Shown: one piece after another, positions 37,067 through 50,722 of the stretch
Layout of the letters: every line of letters starts with the position of its first letter
Numbering within the stretch: position 1 is the stretch's first letter
Assembly: GCA_930367205.1 (NCBI GenBank)
Contig: OV884015.1
Location: 34,215,288 to 34,279,287, forward strand
DNA from: Acanthosoma haemorrhoidale
Taxonomy: Eukaryota; Arthropoda; Insecta; Hemiptera; Acanthosomatidae
Length of the DNA: 64,000 bases
Direction: 5' to 3'
Notes under the pieces: generated by a model
Told to the model about the DNA's origin: nothing
Databases searched by the model: none
Seen by the model: the letters and a program-made list of their open reading frames with translations, nothing else
Program-made: the position numbers and the translations under genes

Positions 37067-37535
37067 AGTTTAAGAATTCTCTAGTATGTATTTTTTTTCT
37101 TAGTTTTCATTCAATAGTGTATTTAGTCTTTAGTGTAGTAAACAATAAGACATATTTAGAACCTTCCATCTTAAACAGTTTCTGAGATGAGCCTGAGAAG
37201 AATAACTGCGCATAATTTTGAGAAGTTTCTGCAGTAAACAAGTAATTCCATATGGCGAGTAATGAGTGACGAATCCATGTGGATTATTTATGAGACACCA
37301 GTTATCTGTCAATACATCGTAATTTAAACATGTCAATTCAAAGTGACAGCGGGTACTTGAAGAGATCTATGTTAGCCTGGGAACTTTTAACTGACAACAA
37401 ACACTCAACTAAAGTCTTCAATGGAACAGGATACACGTAAAAAGTAGTTAACAGACAAAGATGGCTAAAAAATGATAATTCGAATGTTTGAATGAATTTC
37501 CTTACCTGAGACGGGACGGGGATGAACCTAAATTT
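37067..37535. other. AT-rich non-coding stretch
   Basis: Nothing recognised. Confidence 0.5.
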
Positions 37536-37539
37536 AATA

Positions 37540-37990
37540 ATTATAGGTTTGCGTGGAGTCTAGGACCCTACCTGCTGGCCCGAACCCTTTCATCCTAAGG
37601 TTTTTTGGATGTCTGATCCGCTTCCCAGACGATCTCTTTCACTCCGGCTTTATTGCCCTCATTAAAATTCTTCAACGAGCGCCAGATCCAAAATTTTACC
37701 TCTCGGCTTCGTCAACGATTGTCATGACACTTGCCGCTCGCCCTATGCCTCTGGTCAGTAGATACTTCTCTAGCGATATGTTCGAGTTGTGTCACTCGTC
37801 GCAACAATAGTTCTCAGCGATGATGTACACAGTAACCTTTAAGAATGAGATGATTCCACAGATACCGGCAGCAGCAGGCGCGAGCAAAATCATTTTGGCA
37901 CGCTACCTCGCCCACTATGTCGCAATGGAGAAAAACCGCAACGCATTAGATGACGACGTCCGCAATCATGCAATTGTCTGGACTTTCGTC
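37540..37990 (+). other. Balanced-GC island with coding-like text, unidentified
   Basis: Two plus-strand ORFs follow each other: 37553-37810 (85 codons, with RAPDPKFYLSASSTIVMTLA) and 37820-38032 (70 codons, with ARYLAHYVAMEKNRNALDDD). GC is near 50% and third positions vary, unlike the AT-rich neighbours. I do not recognise either product. It could be an old transposon or transferred fragment. Confidence 0.25.
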
Positions 37991-40900
37991 ATTAGTAATA
38001 ATAATTTGTATACGAAACATTGTTACTTCTAGTCGATCCATGGATGCAGTGGCCTTAACATCCATTAATTTTCACATTAAACCCAAGATTAATTTAACTA
38101 GTTATTATTCTATTATTTTTTCATCAATTAGGAATAAAATTATGTGTTTTCAATGTGTGTGACAACGTACGTACTTAGAACGTGTTAAAAAAAATACCCC
38201 CGCGAAAGCGTTATTCTCTTAAATAATTATTTAAAATACTATGAGCATTTTCGACCAAAATTCATGGTTTATAAGTTAATCCACTTAGATCACAGAAAAT
38301 TCTTTTAGGTCATTTTTTGAAACAGACGGATATAACGACCTTTTTCAAAGAATAGTCTAATTATTTATTAAAGTAAACGTCATATAATTAACTGATTGAT
38401 TTTACTTAAAATTGCATTTAACTTTTTGAACTGGAAAGCAACTAAAACAAAAGCAATAAATAATAAGTCAACATAAATAAAAAAAATATTGAAACACATT
38501 TTTCATTTGTGGCGAGGGCAAAAAGACCCGTAATTTATAATACTTGACGCCCGGATATTTTTATCACTTTTTTGATCATTCGGAAAACATGACAGTTCAC
38601 AAAAAAAAATGCGGAGGCCAAAGAATTCCAGCAAGTATTTCTAGAACCCACTTCTGTAGCAATCACTATATAACAATCGTAAAATAATATTTTTTTATAT
38701 AATATTTTTCAACATTTGATTTAATATGAAATTATATTTATATTTTATTAGTTATGTGTTGCTCTATTTTCGGTTTAATACATATATATATTTAATAATA
38801 AGTCAAAAAATTACCTTCTATCTCTTCTCAGCAGATTTTTAATTTTAAGTTCATTTTTAGTCTATTTCTAGACTTAATCTGAATATGCGGATTTCATTCC
38901 ACCTGCAGAATGAAGGCGTATGTGCAAAAATTAACAAAACGAATGAAAATACACAGATCGAATCTCGTAATTAATTTATTGGATTGGATACAATTCAGGT
39001 TGTCGACCTGACTGTCACTAATCTGCGTAAATCTCTTGAGTCCTTTTTTTAATCTGTATCTCCTTCCTTTCAGCCTTATTTGCAGAACGTTGCGATAGTA
39101 TTGTGTAAAACTTGTGAACCAGAAATGACAGGGTTCATTTTTATGTCATCATTGGTGTTGAATAATTTCGAACACTAAAAATCAATCAATTAGTTGTCCC
39201 TGCCCTAAATGTATGTAGTTTTAAACAAGAAGCCACAAACAGTAAAATTTTAATGACAAATCAATAAAAAGTGCTATGTGCAAGTGCGATACATTTCAAA
39301 CGAAATGTTCAAAATAATGAACTCAACCTATGCAATTTCGGTGCTCTGTGTAGCAATAAAAAACAATCAAAAAACAAAACAAGAATTACGTATTAGCCAA
39401 AAGCTTTCGAATCTCTCTACCGTTCTAGCCAAGCTAATGATTTCTATCAATTATCAACTACAAAGCAATAATGGAGGAAAGATTGGCGGTGTTTTGTAAT
39501 ACTCACTTTTTGAAAAAATATCCGAATTCGTTTCTCATGATTGCCCGCTCATGGCATAACGGAAAGGCCCAATCCTCAGATATCTGTGGCACGAACTTCC
39601 ACGTCCTGCAAGAGACATTTTTTCAATTAGAATATTCGGCATTGGGCCACCAACCTGTACCGATATTCAAAACGTACAGTGCTTCAAAAATTAAAAACAA
39701 AACAAATTTCTCCTTTTCAGCGTACATGCAAAATATCTGTAACATTTCAGAACTAAAAACCTGCAACTGATGAGGGAATTTCGGGCTCAAAAGAAGCACT
39801 CATACGATTTAGTGTTTATGATAACCACTTCATGATATGTAAGCTCGGGTTCAAATCCAAAGACATAGAAGGTAAGGGAGTAAAACTAGCAATAAAAAAT
39901 AGTCTAATAATGTTTTTAATTATCGCTCCACAAGATTGCACCAAGCAAATGATGTTTGACCGAAGGGAAGCGACCCTAAGATAGTGCTAATGTAATATTT
40001 ACCAAAAAATAATTACAACATTTATAATAGAAAATATTCGTAAGATAAATTTCTTACAAGTTTATTTATCATAAATGAGCTAGAAAAAAAAATAACCAAC
40101 ATTTCCCCAAAATTGCATATTTAATTTTTGACGACAACTTAAAATCGGTAGTAAATTTTATTTATTTATTTTTCAATAGGAAGAAATTTTAAGTTTTATT
40201 TTTCTCGATGGCGACTATTTCGGAAAGCTATAAGAACTTGTTTGTTTTAAACATCAAACGCTCGTAGCCTATGTTGTGCATATGTTGTGGATGAATGCTT
40301 ATTTGATATCGGCTTGACGAATTTTGTTCATACTGAAGTGTGAACAACGTTTAGACACTGACTCCATTCATGTCTCCATCAGGCACTTACATAAGATTTC
40401 TGAGTTTAGAACAAACAGTTCTGGTCCAGCATGGAAATATGTCGGAACGATGTCCATTAGAAAATATGATGAAAATTCAACAGATCATTTTCAACAACAT
40501 CGGCCAATTCCAAACGTTACATTCACCCCGTTTAATTTGAGTTAGAAACTGACCACCAAGTTATCTTTTTCAGATAATATTAGACATAATGCTTTACTGA
40601 AATAATGTGTCAACATCGACTAACATCATGGATAACTGCAGCATCAAATTTGTCAATAGAAGAACCAGCGATTTGGTTGTTACAAACTTGCAGATGATGA
40701 TATTCACCCTAGTCGACTAAAGATGTCGAAAGGAGTCTTTTGCAACAGAAGTGCTAATAAGGCGTGGGCAAATGGTCTTGTAACCATTCGAGCAAGATCA
40801 GATCCCTTTAAATTAATATCATTAGGGTGGTTCCCAGTGTGGATTGGTGATTCCTTTAATGGTAAGGACAGCTCGTTTCGAAACATGGAACATTTGGCGG

Positions 40901-43900
40901 GCACAGAACGCCATTGGGGATAACCTCATTTCTAGTGCGGGCCATATCAGTGAGCTCGGTCAATCAGCTAATTTAAATTTAATCATAATTATTATTACTG
41001 ACATTTTTCTGGGATCGTAATAATGTTAATAATGAGTCCAAAGTCTGGTAAGTAGGCTAGGTCTCTGTAGAATATAACAAGATGAATGGAAATGTTTGAA
41101 GTGGCATAAAGCTTTCTGATCTAAAATGTTCAATCAATTTACCGTTAAGTTGAATCATACCAATCACAATAACTAGTTACACGGTTGACATTGCACAATA
41201 ATGATCGAGAACACTTTCCAACTCGATAATCCACGATGGACGATCCAACAAACTGTAGCTATGTTCAGAGGATACACAGGCTCTTGGTTACAATTCTAAA
41301 TCTCACGCGGTTACTCTATATTTATGAACCTATCGACTAGATCCACATTTTTGCACCCAAACTTTAGCCTTTCTAAGCACTCGAATTGACGAACAAAGTA
41401 TTTTTACGAGAGTGGATTGAGCACAAAGGGTTTATATACTTGTACTGGGATGTGCAATTTACTGTTGAATACATGGCGTGGTGTTCTTTGAATTTTGGAA
41501 TATTAATTACATTTAAACCTACTGTTTTCATAGACCATACGAATAGCTATTCTTACGCTTCACCTTAAGCTGAACTATCTCAGGACCTTATAGAAGCTGA
41601 CACGTGAGGACTTAAAACTCACGGGTGTTGCGCACAAAAATGAATGAACATGAATTTACCAGGACTCTGTTTTCTTAAAATCGATTACATTTTCGGATTG
41701 TTTCTAAGATTTTGAAAATTCGCTAATCCCAGAGTTGTCTAATTTATCACTCAAGACTTATAACACTAGGCTTAGGAGATATAGGAGTAACAAAAATTAA
41801 ATTTCCTAGCAAAATCCTATATAATTTATTTTTTACCAATTTATTTATTATATTATAATAATTTATTTTTCTGAATTTTTCGTCATATATCAGTCAAAGT
41901 TTGACGTAGTGCTATACAGTAGTACACTACCAAACATAGGATTTTCTTGAGATCAGTTAGTACAATATCAGATTTTTTTATTCATTATCCTTTTGACTTC
42001 TTTTCTTTTTTCTTGTTCTTCTTGTACAAAATAGGTGATTTCACGACGTCTGCTCATGGAGTTCGATGTTAGTTACTTCACACCTAAACTGTACATAAGT
42101 GAAACTATGTTTTTCCCCTTATGAGAGATGTTCGTGAGTCATGTGTCTGTTACCGGTGCATTTCTTTATATGGAAAATTCATTCAATTTTTTTTTTTTTT
42201 TTAAACGAATTTTCCACATTTTTTTTTGTTAGCGTTTATACTGTTGATCAATCTATCAATCGATTGCCTCATACCCTTCTTTCATTGGACTTTCGGAACA
42301 ATGCCAGCTGATAATGAGCTGTGTTACGCAACGGCGGGCGGGGTGTGGCACAGATCCTGAAGTCCTCTGCCAGGTTGATATACCTCTCGCAGGGCTGCCA
42401 ACAAGAGAACTTTCACTTTCTATATCCGGCTTTCTCCGCCTCTGTAGTGGCAACACTTCAATATATCAGCTGGGCACAGCCTGGTTAAAAACTGCTAATC
42501 CATTGAACAGTCAATTGATCAGGGTAGAGCTGCTAATAGAAAGTTTTGATTTTCTATAATAAACCTTTTCATAAGACCCTGTATTTAGCTGATCAGTCAC
42601 GGTTTTTTACAACATGTTGCGTCATTAACGGACAATTACATATTATTGTTTCTTTTGGATAAATAATTATCTTTTATATAATTCACAGCTTATGATAATG
42701 TCCATTAAAACGAGAAAAAGATGGAAAATTCGAAACCAGAATAGATTTAATCTTAACATAAAAGACTTTTTATGAGCTCAAAGCCAGCAGTGAACTAAAT
42801 TGCAGCGTATGATATAGTTATCCTTTTATTATTATTATTTTCCTGTGATATCTTTCAGTTTGCTTCTATATCGTTTATATTCTTATTGAAAAAAACACAG
42901 GTATGTTTAAATTATCATATGTGGTGTCTAATAGATGAAAGTTGTTGTTCTAATTAAAGGTATTTTTAAAAAACCACAACTTACCATCGCATTGTGAAGA
43001 TAAACACTTTTTTACATTGCAAATTAAAAATATTTATAATAATATCTTAACCACAATAATGTGTATCATCGGGACGTTTGACTCGTAATTTATAACGGAT
43101 ACACGACTGTCCGTCATTTGCTTCAAATCTTCAACATCCAGCACACGAACAGGGTGCAAATGAAATGCAACTGAAACACATACACATGCAGTTGTACTGT
43201 ATCCATGCCAACTTGAGTGAATTAATCGAGTATATACTTGTCATACTAATTGCGGTATGACACTTGGACGAATGCGGTGTCTAATATTGGAAGGCCCCTT
43301 TGAATTGTGGCCCTAAGACTCATGTTCAACGTTCCACGAACGATGTAGCAAATGTCCAGGCGCTTAGTTAAAATGACTATTGAGTACCTATTGGGAATAA
43401 TTGTATCAAAATATAGCACATAATTTGCCATTTTGTGGATACAAAACTGCATCAAACTGGGAAATAAAAGATTTTTTTGACGATTTTAGTTCTATCCATC
43501 ATTTCACTGTTCATTATTATTAGTTTAGTTTATATATATTTTAATATACTTTCTGATGGTCAAGATGTTGATGTTAAAACAATTCCAAATTAAAACTACA
43601 GACGTAATTAGGTTTAACGTAGTATGAATATTACTCTTCAGAGTAACACTCATAACAAGACAATTTTATATTTTTATTGCATTATAATAAAATTAGTTTT
43701 TAAAAAAAGAAAAAAAGTATCTCCCAAAGTATATTTTTAAATTAGATACAACTAGATAGATAAAATTAGATATACTTTCCTCGAAAAAGTGTTTACTTTC
43801 TTATAAAGTGTACAAATTATTGAAATAAGTTTTTCGTATACCTTAGAAAGGTTACCAATTCGGTACATAACACATAATTAATAAGAATTTAGAGAAACTA
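37991..43900. other. Long non-coding stretch
   Basis: No gene recognised. A perfect B box GGTTCAAATCC at 39848-39858 may belong to a SINE fragment. A T run lies at 42186-42202. 42310-42490 is GC-richer with ORFs on both strands of no known family. Confidence 0.4.
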
Positions 43901-43912
43901 TCATTCAAATTC

Positions 43913-43940
43913 CTGAGGATGCCTGAACAGGCGAAACGTC
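43913..43940 (+). ncRNA. Hammerhead-ribozyme-like motif, best-preserved copy
   Basis: CTGAGGA (43913-43919, the variable seventh position is G), one base T, a perfect four-pair stem GCCT/AGGC with loop GAAC, then GAAAC (43933-43937) and the cleavage triplet GTC (43938-43940). The ACGT around the cleavage site is self-complementary, as in minimal Penelope-type hammerheads that rely on pairing between two molecules. The single base between CTGAGGA and stem II departs from the textbook core, and stem I is only about two pairs (C-G, T-A), so activity is not assured. Confidence 0.5.
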
Positions 43941-44765
43941 GACGGTTTATTATATTAACAATAAAAAATATTTACAGGAAGACATTAAGCTTCTTTTTTT
44001 TTTAATTGATTTTTTACACAATATAAATAGTTCATTAACAATAATGAATAAAAACTTTGCTGAAACATGAGTAAATTTTTCTAACAATGTATCCAATTTC
44101 ACACTTTAATCAGAGGAAAGGAAAAATACTCGTTGCAGTGACTGACCGAAGACAATAATCTCATTCAACGTCAGAAGGAATCCGCTTGCGTGACAATGAC
44201 CCACTTGGGAACTCGAAACGATTAAAAATAATCATAACGCCAGCTGGGATACTACAGACCTCTAGGAGACTTCGGGATAGTTTAAATATTAGTTAAATAA
44301 TGATTGTTCACTAAAAAAAAATAAGTTTAATTTATTTTTGTTCATTGTCACATATTCATCGTCGAAAACAATAGCAGTCAAAAAACACTTTCTTCTTGTG
44401 ATATCCTTCTTTCAATGCATGTTTTATGTTTTATCAGCTAAATGTTGCAGCAATCTGTTGTTTATGATTTAAGTAATCATTATTGTAGTATTTAGTAATA
44501 TTGTTTACTAGGTTTATTTTTTTAAGCCATCCTACTCATACCCCTTTCTTACATTTCACAGAGATCATACACGATTAGCTTAGAAACAGGCGGGAGCAGG
44601 CCTTGTATGTATCCTTTAGGAAATAATAGATGTAAGCCTTTATTTAAATATCACTAGTCGAAATTAATCAATCTGAAATTTGGTCAAAACATCTATTCTA
44701 CAAATCCTAGGGTCATGCTTACGTGAGGATTATGATATTACTACTAGTCAACAACAATTTATTAA

Positions 44766-45203
44766 GATAAAATTACAATCTGCCTTTTATTAGGCAATGA
44801 GTAATTGAGATAAGTGTCATCATTCATACCATATTTACAATTCATCATTCACTCGCTCATTCATACAATATTTACAAACAGCCCAGAGGCCCCCCAAGTT
44901 CACATGGACAACCAGGTGACAACACCTCCCTCGCGTGCGAAGGAGGAAGCGGAGTCCTGGGGAGTCCCCCAAGCCCCTACGTCAGCCGCGTCACTGGATA
45001 AGAGCCAGCGGAGGCTGGCCAAGAGCGCGAGAGCCACAGTCGCTCAGGACATGATTAGAGAAACTGGCCATTGTCAGGACTCCCACAGTCACTTATTTAT
45101 AGCAGGTCACGAGGCCACTGCCGTTTAAGTCTCCGAGGAGGATTATAGGGATGAGTGGTGCAGTGCAATGACTGTGCTAGGGAATTAGGGTGGTTGGATA
45201 GGT
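44766..45203 (+). repeat. R1 dispersed repeat, copy b (nearly full length, 438 bases)
   Basis: Begins GATAAAATTACAATCTGCC. It runs through CATTCACTCGCTCATTCAT, a GC-rich centre with CCTCCCTCGCGTGCGAA and GTCAGCCGCGTCACTGGATA, and ends near GGTGGTTGGATAGG. Matched in reverse by 56862-57317. An ORF of 104 codons crosses it but has no known domain. Confidence 0.8.
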
Positions 45204-46345
45204 ACCATGGGACCAACCACAACCATGGGAAGTACCATGCAACAATTTAAACTTAAAAAGTGATTTTCAGTGACTGATGTAATAAAAAAAAAGATTGTTT
45301 CTCGATTTTATTTATATTTAAGGCTTCCGAACGGAAATGTCATTAGGTATACATTTTTTTTTTTTTAATTTAAGTGTTTAGATAGATTTACCAAAACTAA
45401 TTCTTGATTGATTATAAAATTTTAGACTGTAAAAATAGGAAAATTAATAGGAACGCATCTTTAATAGGATGTATTGCAACGATCCATGCAACTACCGTTA
45501 CTCTACTTGCCCTGAAATTCAGTAAAGATACCCGGGACAATAATAAGTCTAATTTTATAAGTCGTAGGGATGTTTCTAAAGAAGAATTGAAAATGAGATT
45601 CTTTGACAAGAAAATGATAGCATGGATGACACCAGTAAGAAATTTTCGTGAATAGTTGTTACTGCTAACACCATGAATCTAATTCAGACCCCTCATGCAT
45701 GGAACAGTAATCGGAGTCCCACGCAAGTCTGCTCCAGCCATACTGATGCCTCCAACGATTGCCTGAACCCGATCGATTTCATATCTCCTTTTAGCGAGGC
45801 GCTCAATGTGCGCAGTCTTTCTCGTGCCTAGATGTCTCCCTAAGGTTAGTTAAATAAATACTTCACTCCCTCAATAATGGATGCCGTACATGCCTGGCCC
45901 CATGAAGAGGTATAGCCCTAGGAATGTCACATCTAGCAAACCCTAGGTTGTTACTCTTACAAAAACCTTCCCGGGCGCGGTCTTTGGCGTTCTTCCACGT
46001 ACCGCTTTAATCTACCAACTTACAAATATGAACTCCGTTCCTTTTCTTTGGGCATTCTTCCCGGCGTAGGAATCTGGTGCCTCGCGAGAAATTTTATATA
46101 TTTTTTCTTCCCTCCTGAGTCTATTGCTTTTTTTTTCATTGTGTTCGAGAAACCAATAAGGATGTGGTGTCTGAGAAGTGAAAACTGTTTTTATTGCGTC
46201 TCGGGAACGAGGAATCATTAGTAAATTAGTAGGTCGAAACCAGAAATATATAGGCATGTATAAATTTGATAGTATCTGGGGAAAACTAGGAACTTGTTCA
46301 TCTCGTAGATATAAATAACTTCACTCAACATTAACCTGAAAACTA
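45204..46345. other. Non-coding stretch
   Basis: No gene recognised; 45680-46010 is GC-richer. Confidence 0.4.
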
Positions 46346-46358
46346 GATTCGCCTGAGG

Positions 46359-46416
46359 ATTATATAATGAATAAACAAGTACGTATATCATTATACTTGT
46401 TTATTCATTATATAAT
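46359..46416. repeat. Perfect 23-base inverted repeat with a 12-base loop
   Basis: Arms 46359-46381 and 46394-46416 are exact reverse complements (ATTATATAATGAATAAACAA plus three bases). It follows TTCGCCTGAGG, the text that also precedes the R2 core at 46491 and 55695. Confidence 0.85.
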
Positions 46417-46430
46417 TTCTATAAAATAAC

Positions 46431-46562
46431 AAAACCTGTATATAATGTAGTGATGCTACAGGAAATACAAAATAATTTGTAAATAGATTCGCCTGAGGAT
46501 CTATAATTATAGATAGTTGTCTGTAAATTTAAAGGGGCTATAAGGAAAAAAAAAAAAAAAAA
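46431..46562 (+). repeat. R2 poly(A)-tailed repeat, copy a, with a partial tandem unit after it
   Basis: AAACCTGTATATAATGTAG...GCTACAGGAAATACAAAA..ATTTGTAAATAGATTCGCCTGAGGATCTATAATTAT is interrupted for readability; it is followed by TGTAAATTTAAAGGGGCTAT and a run of about 21 A. 46563-46610 then repeats GCCTGAGGATCTATAATTAT through GCGCTATGAAAG. The A tail and lack of ORF suggest a nonautonomous retroelement. Confidence 0.7.
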
Positions 46563-46619
46563 AAAGCCTGAGGATCTATAATTATCTGTAAATTTAGAGG
46601 CGCTATGAAAGATGGGGTG

Positions 46620-49600
46620 GGGCTGAAAATATAACCCTGATTGAAAATTAAACCTTGTATATTGTTTATTGACTTTTTAACTTCAAATAGAAAATGGTTT
46701 TTGTAAATATTACCTCCTTCAAATTCATCTGCGCATACAGAAAGAGGAGAACATTGTAAATCTTGTACATTGAATTTTGTTTATCTGCTTGTAAAAAAAA
46801 GGGGAAAAAAAAATGAAAATCTCTCTCTTGAAAAAAAATGTTTTTTTTTAATGATCAGAATGACACAGAAGTCTATTTTAAGATCATTTTTAGAACGAAC
46901 TGGTTTTACCATCTCTAAACACACTTGGGGCGAAATTTACCCGAATCTTTTATCAAATTAATATGAAACAATCTTCACTTCAAAATTAAACATCCAACAA
47001 CAAACAGAAACAAATAGGACTTGACAGCAACATTCTGAAGAAGTCTACCAAAGTTTCATTAATTCTCTTCATTAGTATACTCGTATATTCGCTTCCTTTC
47101 TATCTTCGTTTACATACACAGTGCACATCACATATTGCCAAATTTTCTTATTTATTCACATAAATTTACTTTAACAGTGTATTAATATATTGTATCTTTG
47201 TAACTATAACGTTGTGTACATTGTAAAACAAATACATAGATAAATGGAAATTTCTTTTTCGGTTCAAGATTCAACCCGAGCCACTCACCGTGAAACCAGA
47301 ATTGCACAATTAGACTGGTGGTCTTGCCTATAGCCATCCTTCCATTGAAGTATGTTCTGACCTTACCTGGCAGTGCGTGAATGCGGTATGAGAGTTTGCT
47401 CATATGGTTTTTAAGTGCAACAGGATAATTCAACCAAACCAAACCTGTGAATCACCAGGGATACTAAACGCTGTTGTGCTCTAGTAACAACAAATCCATT
47501 TTGATTGCAACGGTTCTACAGCCTAGTTAACACGGATCACAAAATAAATTCTGGTCTGGGCGAGGTTGTGGTAGCTACCGGTCTCCTCCCTATTACATTA
47601 TCTGCGACTCGAATACAGACAAAACAATAGCTGAGCTGAATTCTAGGAATGGCTGACCGATCCTTGACGGCTCCGAGTTCGATTGTAAACAGAGAAATCC
47701 CTTAACCGCGAAGGGGGAAGTAGGACTTCTCATAAGAAAACTTTTCTTAAGTAACAATAGGAAGAATAGTTAGCGGGCTGGAGGAACGTCCGGCTGACCC
47801 ACATAGTCGCGAATGGACCCAGGAGGAGCACGGAAGAAAAAAATTGAAAACAATCCTGTCCTAGATCGGACACCTGGTTTCCTGGTGGCAAGGAAACGAA
47901 CAGCATAGATCATACTAGTCTGCAAACTTCGTCAGTCTCCATCATTACATATTAACGAAGGATTGATTTAGTCATTTAAATATTGGATATAAATAGATTT
48001 TAATTTGAAACTGAGCAGTCGGCAAAGGGATAACGAAGAAAGAAGGAACAGGTAGTTCTTTTGAGACTACTGTAACTTCTAAAAATCGATCAATGAAAAT
48101 TTAAAAAATAAAATATACAAACGTATATATTTAAACTATGCTTGGTGATAAAATAGCACACTATGAAAGCACTATTTACCTGTTAGTAAAATTACGAGGT
48201 ATGGTAAATTTAAACATTGAGTATTTAGTGTTATAGCGGAAATTTCAATCCTTTCCTTGATATTTAGAGCAAAATACCATTGCTACAGATGAAATCCCCT
48301 TTAGAAAATGGATGAGGTATCAGTAATATATTATAGAAATTAAAAAAAAATAAAATATAGTAAAAATCCATAATGCTACATTTAGAAGCATTTATCATTA
48401 AGATTCCAGAAAGGTTTTCTTCATGAAAAACAAAAATAATAACATTAAATTCATACGTTACTAAGGCTATATTGCGGATATGCAATCATGGTACGTTCGT
48501 GATCGCCAGTTCTAACGTGAACATCCTCTAGCATTGCCATATTGATCTATTCCTTACTCTTTGTCTTTTAATGTTATGGCTTTTATGTATAAATACCCAT
48601 CAGGCGGATTACTTGGAGTATTATCTATTCGCGTAGGGTAAAAGCCATCATTAAGATTACTAAATTAAATTTGAGCGAAATCTAATTTCTAAATCTCTTC
48701 ATTCGCCTCTTGAGAAAATTATTATTGAATCTGTCATGCAGATGAAATTTTGGGCTTTGAAAAAAGAACGCAGGTTCACGTCAGACCGAATCCAGGCAAA
48801 TATGTAAGGTTTTAAAAACTTCTTCCAATCATCTCAAGGAGATGGTAAAATCCCCGAGCTATCTTGGACCCCAGATCTACACACCTCGACAAACAGCCGT
48901 CGCTATCAGTAGATCTCGGCAGGTATAGCTCTCCCTTGCCAGTAGAGTTCTCCACATCGGGGTCAGTGAATGCCGAGATCACTGAGCCGGAGTGTGCATG
49001 CATGGGCAGTGAAAGCGTGCAAAGCTCAGCTGCAGCGGGACAAAAGCATTCGTGAGGCATCTCTTTCCCGTTTTCTGTTCCTGAAATACATTTCTACAAT
49101 TTAAAGTAGGGCATTTTTATTTTTTTTTAAACACTATCCACTTCCTAACCAAGAAGGAGCGATGTTCTTTGGATGACCGTGCGAATCGGGTTAGGACTGT
49201 GGGGTCCAATGTATGTAATGCATGTATAGTAATTGTCTCTTGGAAAAACTGTTATAATTTGATCATTGTTTATAACATTCGTTTGAGTATAACTTTTGAC
49301 ACATTTCAGTCAGTTTTTTGGTAGATGTTAATGCGGTATTTACAGGAACTGATTGAATTCCACAGTATAAGAGGATATGTTGAGACTAAACCTTGCTATA
49401 AGATCTAACATTTTTGATGAACTATTGTGCCACACGCTATTCATCCCGGTCTTAATTAAGCATCCATTGCGTCATTGTTACTTTAGATATAGACACTGCA
49501 TGAAAAGCGGAGACGGAAAAAAAGAAATACGGGTATCAACAGAAAAATATAAAAATTTCTTTTTTTAAATATCATTATTATATCCACAACGCCGATTGTT

Positions 49601-50512
49601 TTTATTTGATTGAGGTTTGATGTATGAATATCCTTGATATTGAAAAAAAAAAACATCGTGCGCCCATTTATTATCAATTCTAACCCAGCTCAGATGATTT
49701 AAGTTCACGTCGACATACAATGGGATGTAACTAAAGAGAATCCTTTCAAGGTCCATTATAATTGACCGAGGAATGGTTTCGTAAGTCAGATTACTTTCTC
49801 ACATTGCAGTCACGTTTCAGATATGCCATTTTATGAATGTTTATCCGTTGGTTATGTCATCCATAAATGGTGAAGAAACTTTGTTCAAGAATTATTCTGA
49901 TGACATTATTGCCTTGAGCTTCTTTTGAAATAAATATATTTTTAGATGGGCTCATAACTTCCAGATTTAAGGATGAAATGTAAAGTATTAGAAAATCTTT
50001 ACAATCACGCATAACATGAATCATTTTTCATGTTTATGGCGATACACAGTTAGGTGAAATGAGCTTAGCTATAAATCAACGAACCCATAATAAATAATAA
50101 AAACAACATAAATTCTAACTCACTATCGTCAAAAGCCTTGAAGCTAGTGGTTTATACATATTAAAGTCGTAACGATTGATGCCTTCCGTTGCAGAGTATA
50201 TTTATGTCAATAGGAATTTATTTTTAAATTTCAACTATTTTAGAATAATTTCACTAGTAATTATCAAAAAGTAATAAGATTAAAATAATACTTTAAATAC
50301 CATAATTTCACCAGACTTCACTGACACTAATTGTTCTGTCCTTGAGCACGTAAAGTTGAAAAATATCTAAAAGGTATTCCTTTAGTTATTATTATCCCCG
50401 TACGATTAATTATCAAGCTCATTATGTAATTTGTTATTAAAAACATCAATGACCCTAGTGGTTAAACCTTGCTTACAACTAATTAATTATTATTATTAAA
50501 CAGCTAGATTAT
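46620..50512. other. Long non-coding stretch
   Basis: No gene recognised. 47540-47890 and 48840-49060 are GC-richer; the latter has overlapping ORFs (82 codons minus, 63 plus) of no known family. 47680-47690 has a weak B-box-like GAGTTCGATTG. Confidence 0.4.
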
Positions 50513-50722
50513 GATAAAATTACAATCTGCCTCATTGGGCAATAAGTAATTGTGATCAATGTTTCATTCATACCATATTTACAATTTTCATTCACTCGCT
50601 CATTAATACAATATTTACAAACAGCCCAGAGACCTCCCAAATACACATGGTTGTCACCTCCCTCGCGTGCGAAAGAGGAAGCGGAGTCTTGGGAAGTCCC
50701 CCACGCTCCTCCGTCAGCCGCG
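50513..50722 (+). repeat. R1 dispersed repeat, copy c (truncated, 210 bases)
   Basis: Begins GATAAAATTACAATCTGCC and stops inside the GC-rich centre at GTCAGCCGCG. It keeps the first half only, and lacks the ACCAGGTGACA insertion seen in copy b. Confidence 0.75.

Noticed and set aside
44814..45128. 104-codon ORF ending HEATAV
   Set aside because: Falls inside R1 copy b and is not kept open in copies a and d.
48812..49060. 82-codon minus-strand ORF with Cys-rich start, and its antisense
   Set aside because: Mirror ORFs again; no signal peptide, domain or intron context.
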